DNA from: an uncultured Eubacteriales bacterium
GTDB taxonomy: Bacteria > Bacillota > Clostridia > Oscillospirales > QAMX01
Direction of reading: 5' to 3'
DNA length: 7,267 nucleotides
NCBI GenBank assembly: GCA_900551265.1
Contig: URVL01000118.1
Location: 1-7,267, forward strand
A program made the translations under genes and the position numbers. Under the pieces are notes generated by a model. It was not told where the DNA came from. It did no database searches and saw only the letters and a list, made by a program, of their open reading frames with translations. Below are positions 1 through 5,784 of this stretch, in pieces. Numbering within the stretch: position 1 is the first letter of the stretch; every line of letters starts with the position of its first letter.

Positions 1-589
1 CGAGGTAACTCCGTTCTCCGCAATTCATCCCTATATCCTCATCCGCCCATTGATGCTTAAACGATATATTAGAAAAAAGCTCCGAAAGTTTTTTCAGAAT
101 AGAATGCGGCGCAGACCAAGCTGTTTCAAATGTCAATTCTTTACAACCGCTGTAGTCGGTATATTTATCATACCCGTATGCGTTCCATTTTGTTCCCCAA
201 TTGGCGACAGACCACTCATACCATGTAGGCGAGCCGTACTGCCGAATGTTCTGCCAAGCAATTTTTCCAAGCTCCCATTCCTCTTTTACAATATCTGTTC
301 GCTGACTTAAAAAAGCATTTTTGCTGTCAACAGGTATATTTTCAAGCGCCTTTTCCGCGTCCTCGGCAGAACGCCCGAAAGTATACATATCTATAAATTC
401 CTTATACGCCTTGAGTCCGCGGTTGGTTTTACTGCCTGCCTCAATATTCAGACTTTTCGGCATAGGTATAATCTTATTGAAATCAACCGTGCCTATACCG
501 TACTCATCGGTTTTTATTGACTCCAGCATAGTCTTGATCTGCCGGGCGTCACCGCTGTATTCAATACGGTTTTCCACATGATTCGGCAT
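1..589 (-). CDS. Api92/YubB ferredoxin-like domain protein (3' end outside window)
   Basis: An open frame of 196 codons runs without a stop from an ATG at 589 to the window edge, so the C-terminus is missing. It starts MPNHVENRIEYSG. Residues 37-44 (FNKIIPMP), 130-138 (NWGTKWNAY), 157-165 (AWSAPHSIL) and 181-187 (WADEDIG) are the landmarks I associate with the Api92/YubB ferredoxin-like family (formerly DUF1281) of phages, plasmids and conjugative elements. The biochemical role is unknown; the name refers to the fold only. The start is supported by AAGGAG about 10 bases upstream, which lies inside the last codons of the methyltransferase gene. The stop-to-start gap is 7 bases, so the two genes are probably co-transcribed and translationally coupled. 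Family assignment is from remembered motifs. Confidence 0.88.
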   Translation of the reverse strand, partial: MPNHVENRIEYSGDARQIKTMLESIKTDEYGIGTVDFNKIIPMPKSLNIEAGSKTNRGLKAYKEFIDMYTFGRSAEDAEKALENIPVDSKNAFLSQRTDIVKEEWELGKIAWQNIRQYGSPTWYEWSVANWGTKWNAYGYDKYTDYSGCKELTFETAWSAPHSILKKLSELFSNISFKHQWADEDIGMNCGERSYL

Positions 590-596
590 ATAGTTT

Positions 597-1712
597 TCAC
601 TCCTTGATAATTTTATATTTTTCATTTACTGCTTTAAGCCTGGAGAGAATATCCACCAGCACCGGCACCATAATACTGTTGCCGGCCAGCTTATACAGCT
701 TACTGTCGGACAGTCCGAGTTCGTTTCGCAATTTATAAAACTGTGCGTCGGAAAATCCCATAAGCCGGAAACACTCCTGCGGATGCAACTTCCGAATCCA
801 TCCGCGGTGAAATATACCGTGGCGATCCACCACGGTAAGGCAATAAGACGGAGCCCCGTTTGGGCGAAATCGCGGGCCGTTCTGCCGGACGGTTTCCCGG
901 TCGGGATTGATGATGGGATAAACACCGTCATACTCGAAAAATACGGCGGAATGTTCGCCCTTACGGTGACTCATACCCGAATCCTGACGGGCGGTGATAC
1001 ACCGTTCCGTATCGGTGAATTTTGAGTTTTCATTGTAATCCACCAGATACAGACCCGTCCTGCCTCCGAAGCCGCCACAGGAGGCCGTCTGTGTTATGGC
1101 TGCTCCGCCTGCGTCGTAGACTCGCTTTCCCTGAGGCTGATGATCTGTGAGTTCGGAAAGAGCTTTTCCGCCTTTTCTCTCGATAGGTAGTATTTCTCCG
1201 GCACATCGTGGATCAAGATATCCGACAAGGAACACGCGCTTTCGGCTTTGGGGAAGGTAAGCCGCGCCGTCAATACATTGCCATTCGCACAGATACCCCA
1301 ATCGAGATAACTCACTGAGGATCGCGGTAAAAACTCGGCCTTCGCAAATCGTGCGGATCGGGGGTACATTCTCAAACACGAAATATGCAGGGTGTTTCGC
1401 TGCAAGTATTCGGGAAAGCTCAAAGAAGAGAGTTCCCCGTGGATCGTCGAAAGCCCTTCTTGCTCCGGCAGCGCTGAAGGCGACGCATGGGAAACCTCCG
1501 ACAAGAAGGTCAAAATCAGGGATTTCATCGGTGTTGACTGCTCTTGCATCATTACAAAAATATTCTCCTTCCGTTTTGTATAGAGTGCGGTAGGCTGCGA
1601 CGGCGGTGGGATCGTTGTCGCAGTAGCCCACAAAAGAAAAACCGCCGATTTGCTCGGCGGCGGTGCGGAATGCGCTCATTCCGCAGAACATATCCAAAAC
1701 CTTGATCGGCAT
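597..1712 (-). CDS. C5-cytosine-specific DNA methyltransferase
   Basis: The 371-residue protein transfers a methyl group from S-adenosylmethionine to carbon 5 of cytosine in a specific DNA sequence. The family motifs occur in order: motif I LDMFCGMSAF (6-15), motif IV GFPCVAFS (73-80) with catalytic Cys76, motif VI ENV (114-116), motif VIII QSRKRVFLVG (155-164), motif IX LHPQECFRLMGF (309-320) and motif X AGNSIMVPVL (343-352). Residues about 165-305 form the variable target-recognition region, so the recognised sequence cannot be predicted. The usual Pro-Cys-Gln of motif IV is Pro-Cys-Val, which is uncommon. The ATG at 1712 is the first possible start, because an in-frame TGA lies two codons upstream; its ribosome site is weak. 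No restriction endonuclease gene is visible, so it looks like an orphan enzyme of a mobile element, perhaps protecting the element from host restriction (inference). Confidence 0.95.
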   Translation of the reverse strand: MPIKVLDMFCGMSAFRTAAEQIGGFSFVGYCDNDPTAVAAYRTLYKTEGEYFCNDARAVNTDEIPDFDLLVGGFPCVAFSAAGARRAFDDPRGTLFFELSRILAAKHPAYFVFENVPPIRTICEGRVFTAILSELSRLGYLCEWQCIDGAAYLPQSRKRVFLVGYLDPRCAGEILPIERKGGKALSELTDHQPQGKRVYDAGGAAITQTASCGGFGGRTGLYLVDYNENSKFTDTERCITARQDSGMSHRKGEHSAVFFEYDGVYPIINPDRETVRQNGPRFRPNGAPSYCLTVVDRHGIFHRGWIRKLHPQECFRLMGFSDAQFYKLRNELGLSDSKLYKLAGNSIMVPVLVDILSRLKAVNEKYKIIKE

Positions 1713-1760
1713 AGGTCATCCGACCGATACCGTTTTTTTCTGTTTTTTCCCCCGCTTTCC

Positions 1761-2084
1761 TTACATTGTCATACCGAATTCCTCGGATTCGTTTTCATCC
1801 TCGGTTTCCTCATCCATATCCTCGCTGCCGGCCTGTTCCTCGGCAAGCTCCTCATCGGTGAGCTTGCGGAAGGAGTCCTCGCCGGGGATGATACCGAGTT
1901 GCCTGCCGTTATCGAATTTGCAGTGAATGGCAGACATATCATCCACTGTTATTACAGTGCCGCGCATATTGTCCTCAACAGGTCGGGGATCGTCGCCCAT
2001 GTGCAAAAGCAGGATCCGTGTTCCTTCGGGATACATTTCTCTGTACCTCTGTGCCTGTCTGTACAGGCGGTCATATTCGTTCAA
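1761..2084 (-). CDS. DUF4314 domain protein
   Basis: This 107-residue protein starts at TTG (2082-2084). The choice is supported by a strong GGAGGA 7-8 bases upstream (around 2092-2097). Residues about 18-75 match the DUF4314 pattern as I know it: YPEGTRILLLHMGDDPRPV, then RGTVITVDD, IHCKFDNGRQLGIIPGEDSF and RKLTDEE. The family is small, of unknown function, and common in conjugative elements and plasmids of Bacillota; the GTV...VDD...FDNG pattern suggests a small beta-barrel. The last ~30 residues are very acidic (many Glu and Asp) and probably disordered. It lies 48 bases upstream of the methyltransferase gene and is likely in the same transcript. Confidence 0.87.
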   Translation of the reverse strand: MNEYDRLYRQAQRYREMYPEGTRILLLHMGDDPRPVEDNMRGTVITVDDMSAIHCKFDNGRQLGIIPGEDSFRKLTDEELAEEQAGSEDMDEETEDENESEEFGMTM

Positions 2085-2105
2085 TTTATTTTCCTCCGTG
2101 TTAAC

Positions 2106-2138
2106 TCAAAGTTTTTTATTCTGCGGTTTTACAATCAT
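2106..2138 (-). CDS. 10-codon micro-ORF overlapping the end of the broken antirestriction gene
   Basis: The ATG at 2136-2138 overlaps the TGA of the 3' gene fragment (ATGA arrangement) and is preceded by GGGAGGG about 9 bases upstream. It encodes MIVKPQNKKL and then stops at 2106-2108, before the DUF4314 ribosome site. The ribosome site and the overlap are typical of a coupled downstream gene, but the product is very short. It could be a leader peptide, the remnant of a gene lost upstream of DUF4314, or chance. Confidence 0.3.
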   Translation of the reverse strand: MIVKPQNKKL

Positions 2139-2299
2139 ATCTGTATCCCTCCCATCTGTGTTTCGGTGTTTTGCAGATATTCACTGAACTCGCTCTCGGT
2201 CATCATGGCGTAATCATCGCCGCTGTTCCAGAAGGAGACGAACAGTTCGCCGTCCATGGTGTCAATGGGCTGCTGCTCGAAACCCTCACAAAGACCGTC
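2135..2299 (-). pseudogene. 3' fragment of ArdA-like gene, separated by the RIT insertion
   Basis: An in-frame stretch of 54 codons plus TGA begins at GAC-GGT (2299-2294) and reads DGLCEGFEQQPIDT, then DGELFVSFWNSGDDY, and ends GGIQI. It is the natural continuation of the 5' fragment at 5734-6474, which stops at the same Asp-Gly pair: together they read LTGQCSDG-LCEGFEQQ. I recall intact clostridial homologues with the pattern TGQxSDGxxEGFEQ followed by GELYVSFWNSGDDY, which fits the join. The fragment has no start codon or ribosome site of its own at its 5' end; the internal ATG (MDGELF) has no clear ribosome site. It is probably not translated, or only as a short C-terminal piece. Confidence 0.85.
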
Positions 2300-2300
2300 C
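2294..2300 (+). repeat. 7-bp direct repeat, left copy (target duplication or crossover site)
   Basis: ACCGTCC on the plus strand at 2294-2300 is repeated at 5779-5785. On the minus strand it holds the Asp-Gly codons of the interrupted gene. Deleting the 3485 bases between equivalent positions of the copies restores the reading frame. It may be a target-site duplication or a short region of identity used in recombination. The right copy overlaps the outermost six bases of the right inverted repeat, so it cannot be assigned only to target or only to element. Confidence 0.75.
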
Positions 2301-2327
2301 TTATGTAGAATTCTACATAAAGACGGT
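2294..2327. repeat. 34-bp near-perfect palindrome at one end of the RIT element
   Basis: Two 14-bp arms, ACCGTCCTTATGTA (2294-2307) and TACATAAAGACGGT (2314-2327), flank GAATTC, which is itself palindromic. Only the pair 2300/2321 does not match, so 2301-2320 is a perfect 20-bp palindrome. The left arm begins with the target-site copy and the right arm ends in the first six bases of the left inverted repeat. Nothing equivalent exists outside the right inverted repeat, where the broken gene begins at once. Inverted arms around a 6-bp centre are the usual shape of a tyrosine recombinase core site; that role is inference. Confidence 0.8.
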
Positions 2328-2412
2328 TATGTGCCGTATTTTAATATGTTGAAAAGGAGCCGAAATGCGTAGTGTTTATCACGATTTCGGCTCCTTTTAT
2401 TCAACATAAAAA
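2322..2412. repeat. Left terminal inverted repeat of RIT element (91 bp)
   Basis: This 91-bp sequence is the reverse complement of 5694-5784 with no gaps and one difference (C at 2394; the right copy has A at 5712 where G would be expected). From outside inwards it holds a small palindrome, ACGG-7 bases-CCGT (2323-2337), an AT-rich stretch and a long hairpin (2345-2408). It lies 8 bases beyond the stop codon of the third recombinase gene. Confidence 0.95.
2345..2408. terminator. Hairpin within left inverted repeat, bidirectional terminator-like
   Basis: TATGTTGA plus AAAGGAGCCGAAAT (2345-2366) pairs with ATTTCGGCTCCTTT (2384-2397) and TCAACATA (2401-2408), giving a 22-bp stem with a 3-base bulge and a 17-base loop (2367-2383). 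The GGAGCCG/CGGCTCC part is followed by TTTT on both strands, so it can act as an intrinsic terminator in either direction. It lies directly downstream of the recombinase genes and would end their transcript. It may also be a recombinase binding site. Confidence 0.65.
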
Positions 2413-2420
2413 GGGCAGAG

Positions 2421-3440
2421 TCACAGACTGTTGAGAAATCCCATAAGGGCAACATCTGATGTCCAGTCAGGAAGATCGGTGGCATTCAGTTCGGGATATG
2501 CTCTTTCTAAAGCATCACGCATCTGTTCAATATTAATCCTTGCATATATATTTGTGGTTTCCATCATGGTATGACCTAAAAAGTCTCGGATATATATCAT
2601 ATCCACACCCGCCTGAACCAGATGCATAGCTTTTGTATGCCTAAAAATATGAGGAGTAACTTTTTGTGGGATGAATTCGCAATGTTGACGCGCGATTGTC
2701 ACATATTTGTTGATAAGATGATTAATCGCAGTTCTGGTCAGTGGTTCGTGTCGCTTGTTGTAAAACAGCGGCGAATCATCATTGGCGATAACACTGCAAT
2801 GAAATTCATTAATATACCACTTTAACATTTCCGAAGTATTATCCATTAAAACCACTCCCCTCGTTTTCCTGCCCTTTCCGGTCAGAGTAATATACGGCTT
2901 TTCTTCAAGAAATAAATCTCTGATTTTCAGGTCACACAACTCCTGAACGCGAGCCCCTGTGTCATAGAGAACACTAAGCAGCGTCAAGTCACGCCGACCC
3001 TGACGTTTGTTTGTATTGATAGCACCGAGTATTGCTTTCAATGCATCTTTACTAAGATACTCAATCATAGGCTTTGCATACTTTTTGTAAGGAATGGCAA
3101 GTATTCTTTGATACTCAAAAATATAGGTAGGTTCTTCCGTTTGAAGATATTTGCAAAAAGCGTGAATTGCACTTAAACGTTGATTAATCGTACAATTTCC
3201 GGCGTTCCTTTCAATTTCAAGATATTTTAGAAATCCTAATACAAAATCACGATTAAACCGTTCGAGTGTCAATCTTGATGAAGGCATATGCAATTCATCT
3301 TCAAAATATTTGATCATCAATTTAAAAGTATCTCTGTATGAACGAATTGTATTTACAGAAAAATTTCGTATTCCGGACAAATAGATTGAAAGATATCTTG
3401 TAAGCTGATAAGCAAAATCTGTGGGTTTACTCACATTCAT
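2421..3440 (-). CDS. ritC: Tyrosine recombinase, third gene of RIT trio (RitC-like)
   Basis: The 339-residue protein is a site-specific recombinase that cuts and rejoins DNA through a covalent phosphotyrosine link. An N-terminal SAM-like core-binding domain (about 10-110) is followed by the catalytic domain with the complete set of residues: Arg164 (TGARVQEL), Lys189 (TGKGRKTR), His264 and Arg267 (HIFRH), His290 (LGH) and nucleophile Tyr299 (NIYARI). The ATG at 3440 overlaps the end of the preceding gene by 14 bases. A GTG just before it, or a GTG at 3434 better spaced from GGGGTG, are alternatives. The overlap suggests translational coupling and fixed proportions of the three proteins. The name ritC follows gene order only. 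Confidence 0.9.
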   Translation of the reverse strand: MNVSKPTDFAYQLTRYLSIYLSGIRNFSVNTIRSYRDTFKLMIKYFEDELHMPSSRLTLERFNRDFVLGFLKYLEIERNAGNCTINQRLSAIHAFCKYLQTEEPTYIFEYQRILAIPYKKYAKPMIEYLSKDALKAILGAINTNKRQGRRDLTLLSVLYDTGARVQELCDLKIRDLFLEEKPYITLTGKGRKTRGVVLMDNTSEMLKWYINEFHCSVIANDDSPLFYNKRHEPLTRTAINHLINKYVTIARQHCEFIPQKVTPHIFRHTKAMHLVQAGVDMIYIRDFLGHTMMETTNIYARINIEQMRDALERAYPELNATDLPDWTSDVALMGFLNSL

Positions 3441-4404
3441 CACCCCACACTTCGGGAATAACGCTACCTAAAGTTGCATTGAGCTTTTCACCGATATCAG
3501 GATACATATTCTTTGTAAGTCTCAGATAATATTCTGTATACTTAAAAAAAGAATGTCCCATATATGTTTTTAGAATTGGATAATACGTGTTCATATCTGC
3601 ACCCCGTTGAACAAGGTTTTTCAAACAATTAACAGCAAAGGTATGGCGAAAATCATAAATACGGGGACCCTTTCCACGACCGCCGTAAGATATACCCGCT
3701 TGAAATAAGAATTTGCGAAAATTAGCATTCAAGTTATTGTTAGTTATCGGTTTTCCATGATATCCCGGAAAGAACGGTGCATTACTCTTAAAATCCACAT
3801 GAACTATCGGAGCATATTCCAGATACATTGACAAAAGTGATTTTGATAAAGGTACAATTCTATCGGTATCGTATTTTGACGCCAGAATTGTTAATGTGCC
3901 TTTTTCCAAATCAACATCTTTAGCTTTCAGGTTAGTTGCCTCTCCCGGTCTTAAACCGCAACAGTATATCGTGCGAAAAATTAAAGGCATAACCAATTGA
4001 CGATATGGTACCTCGGGTGAGAAATGACAATTATGATCGGTACAGTAGAAAAATCTTTTTAATTCTTCATCAGAATAAATGTGCGGCACATACTTCATTT
4101 CTTTACCGAGAGTATTAGTCGGAAAAACATAGGCTTTTTGACCAAGCTTATTCATATACATTGCTAAATGAGCAACAGGAGTTATCCTATGGCGGACAGT
4201 GGCAATTTTCTCAAATGAGCGTTTTGCTGCCCATATATCGGTCATTTCCTTTGTGATAGTAGTTTCATTAGGAAAATTTTCACTAATCATCGTATCGAAT
4301 TTCACCAGCTTTTCTATTTGAGCTTTGTAAATATAGCCAAGTGCTTGCTTTTGCTCAATTAAGCCCTCAATATATGGAGCCAGCAGACTTTTAAAATCAC
4401 TCAT
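3427..4404 (-). CDS. ritB: Tyrosine recombinase, second gene of RIT trio (RitB-like)
   Basis: The 325-residue protein has an N-terminal core-binding domain (about 5-90) and a C-terminal catalytic domain. Visible active-site residues are Arg152 (GLRPGEATNL), Lys177 (ASKYDTDR), Arg253 in YDFRH, His284 (YMGHSFF) and probable nucleophile Tyr293 (EYYLRL). The first histidine of the usual HxxR box is replaced by Tyr250, while its Arg and the following His254 remain; this change is tolerated in some family members. The ATG at 4404 is preferred over an upstream in-frame TTG (4434), because GAGGTG lies just upstream and the start falls two bases after the stop of the first gene. Gene order, tight spacing and the third gene's overlap indicate one operon. 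Confidence 0.9.
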   Translation of the reverse strand: MSDFKSLLAPYIEGLIEQKQALGYIYKAQIEKLVKFDTMISENFPNETTITKEMTDIWAAKRSFEKIATVRHRITPVAHLAMYMNKLGQKAYVFPTNTLGKEMKYVPHIYSDEELKRFFYCTDHNCHFSPEVPYRQLVMPLIFRTIYCCGLRPGEATNLKAKDVDLEKGTLTILASKYDTDRIVPLSKSLLSMYLEYAPIVHVDFKSNAPFFPGYHGKPITNNNLNANFRKFLFQAGISYGGRGKGPRIYDFRHTFAVNCLKNLVQRGADMNTYYPILKTYMGHSFFKYTEYYLRLTKNMYPDIGEKLNATLGSVIPEVWGDECE

Positions 4405-4406
4405 AC

Positions 4407-5639
4407 TTACACCTCGGGAATCTCTAACGCGCAATCCCGTAATAATTCCACGCCGGTTTTTAAATAGATAGCTGTTGAATCTTCGCTTCTATGACCAAGT
4501 GTTGCACTGATGTTGCTGAATTTTTCACGGTTTTCAACCATTGTCGAGGCTAACGTGTGCCTCAATGAGTGCATTCCGCATTTGTGGGTGTTTACAGATG
4601 TTAGATGAGCCAAGTTCATATATTTCCTCACCATTCTGCTATGGCGATTACCTTGATCAAATTCTTTGAATGGAGCAACATGTGTAACGAAGATATATGG
4701 AGTGTCAATTTTAGGTCTGCCGTTTTGGATATAGTCAATCAAAGCCCAGCCAACATCTTTCAGTAAAGGTAAAGAAATCCGATGCTGTGTTTTTCCCTGA
4801 ACAAAATCAATCCGTTGGTTACTCCAGTCAATATTGCTGAATTTAAGATTGCACAAATCTCCGATTCTAATACCAAGTCTGGCAACTATAAGGAGCATAG
4901 CATAATCTCTTTTGCCGGTCGGATTGCCGCGATCAATAACAGAAAGCAGTTTCAAAACTTCATCATGCTGCCAAACAGATGGAATTCGTGTTTGACTCTT
5001 TACTTTAAGCGGAATGATTGAGTCTCCGAGATTTTTGCCGATACAATTTTCCATGTATAAATATCTGAAAAACGCTCTTAATCCACCCAAACAGTTTTTG
5101 ATTGTGGATTTACTGTATTGCGTCAGGGTGAGAATAAACTGATTAATAACCATTTCATCAATATCATTAATATTTGTAAGTCCTGTATTTTCACAATGCT
5201 CAAGAAAAAGCGTTGCGTATTTTCGGTAAATATCAGCGCACCCTTTTGAATATCCAAAGCCAATATAATACTTGTGAAAATCATCAATTGCATTGGCGAA
5301 TTCCGATATTGAAAGACATTCGGTTTTCGCTAAATATCTATTTTCCGGAATACGATTTTCATTCAAATCTTTTAGGATTTTACAAATTCGGCAAATCTGG
5401 GAAAGATAATGATTATCACAACTGTGAAATGAATAATAATCATGAATATCATATTTTTCCGCAACATATTTCGCAATAGCTTCGTCGGAATAATACCCAT
5501 CGTTGTTACGATTGCAATAATCAATCATGCCGTTTAGGGCATACCTGTAATTATCTTGATTGTTTTTTGCACATTTTCTTTCAATAAGATAATTCATTAA
5601 TTGTTTTTTCAATACTTCCATTGGCTTGTTATCTGTCAT
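4407..5639 (-). CDS. ritA: Tyrosine recombinase, first gene of RIT trio (RitA-like)
   Basis: From the ATG at 5639 the protein has 410 residues and is the largest of the three, with an extended N-terminal part before the core-binding domain (about 125-200). The catalytic domain contains Arg258 (RLGIRIGDL), Lys283 (VQGKTQH), His357 and Arg360 (HSLRH), His383 (LGHRSED) and nucleophile Tyr392 (TAIYLKTG), so all expected residues are present. The ATG has AGGTGG 8 bases upstream (5648-5653); an in-frame GTG at 5651 lies inside that ribosome site and is rejected. It is the first gene after the element's promoter. The other two genes follow with almost no spacing, so the three probably act together on the element ends, though the roles of each are not known to me. 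Confidence 0.92.
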   Translation of the reverse strand: MTDNKPMEVLKKQLMNYLIERKCAKNNQDNYRYALNGMIDYCNRNNDGYYSDEAIAKYVAEKYDIHDYYSFHSCDNHYLSQICRICKILKDLNENRIPENRYLAKTECLSISEFANAIDDFHKYYIGFGYSKGCADIYRKYATLFLEHCENTGLTNINDIDEMVINQFILTLTQYSKSTIKNCLGGLRAFFRYLYMENCIGKNLGDSIIPLKVKSQTRIPSVWQHDEVLKLLSVIDRGNPTGKRDYAMLLIVARLGIRIGDLCNLKFSNIDWSNQRIDFVQGKTQHRISLPLLKDVGWALIDYIQNGRPKIDTPYIFVTHVAPFKEFDQGNRHSRMVRKYMNLAHLTSVNTHKCGMHSLRHTLASTMVENREKFSNISATLGHRSEDSTAIYLKTGVELLRDCALEIPEV

Positions 5640-5647
5640 AAATATGA

Positions 5648-5680
5648 CCACCTTTCTTTAAGATATCTCCATTATATCAA
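5648..5680 (-). promoter_or_regulatory. Probable promoter and ribosome site of the recombinase operon
   Basis: On the minus strand, TTGATATAAT (5680-5671) contains a consensus TATAAT -10 box with the TGn extension. No good -35 box lies at 17 bases (TAAAAA, inside the edge of the inverted repeat), which fits an extended -10 promoter. AGGTGG (5653-5648) is the ribosome site of the first recombinase. This 54-base gap is the only non-coding space between the right inverted repeat and the genes. The -35 region overlaps the repeat, so recombinase binding there could repress the promoter (inference). Confidence 0.6.
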
Positions 5681-5693
5681 AAGAACGGTGGAT

Positions 5694-5784
5694 TTTTTAT
5701 GTTGAATAAAAAGAGCCGAAATCGTGATAAACACTACGCATTTCGGCTCCTTTTCAACATATTAAAATACGGCACATAACCGTC
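5694..5784. repeat. Right terminal inverted repeat of RIT element (91 bp)
   Basis: It is the reverse complement of 2322-2412 with one mismatch (A at 5712). It carries the same small palindrome (5769-5783) and long hairpin. Its outer end joins the interrupted gene directly, and its outermost six bases are shared with the 7-bp direct repeat. Read on the minus strand it supplies 14 foreign codons and a TAG stop (5734-5736) to the broken antirestriction gene. Confidence 0.95.
5698..5761. terminator. Hairpin within right inverted repeat, terminator-like
   Basis: The counterpart of the left hairpin: arms 5740-5761 and 5698-5722, loop 5723-5739. The A at 5712 turns one G-C pair into a G-U pair in a minus-strand transcript. 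TTTTTATT follows the stem in the minus direction, so it could stop transcription arriving from the upstream ArdA-like genes and insulate the recombinase operon. Confidence 0.6.

Noticed and set aside
50..581. Two plus-strand open frames near the window start
   Set aside because: They lie opposite the Api92/YubB-like gene, whose family motifs run through the whole stretch on the minus strand.
1094..1633. Minus-strand open frame of 179 codons inside the methyltransferase gene
   Set aside because: It is an alternative frame of a gene with all cytosine methyltransferase motifs in order; it has no recognisable domain.
1650..2213. Long plus-strand open frame (187 codons) opposite the DUF4314 gene
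   Set aside because: It is antisense to DUF4314 and to the starts of neighbouring genes, resembles no family I know, and is hydrophobic in the way typical of the complement of acidic coding sequence.
2294..2420. Palindrome and hairpins as a CRISPR array, riboswitch or tRNA
   Set aside because: There are no regularly spaced repeats, no cloverleaf and no riboswitch-like conserved core; the structures are explained by element ends and the junction palindrome.
4407..4434. Upstream TTG start for the second recombinase, giving a 28-base overlap
   Set aside because: The ATG at 4404 has a well-placed GAGGTG and begins with a normal N-terminus; the extra ten residues come from the reading of the previous gene's 3' end in another frame.
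2421..5639. Recombinase trio as the integration module of the surrounding conjugative element, or as a Tn554-type tnpABC set
   Set aside because: Inverted repeats enclose the three genes closely, and they interrupt a passenger gene, so this is an independent element. All three proteins carry a tyrosine recombinase catalytic domain, whereas in Tn554 the third protein, TnpC, does not.
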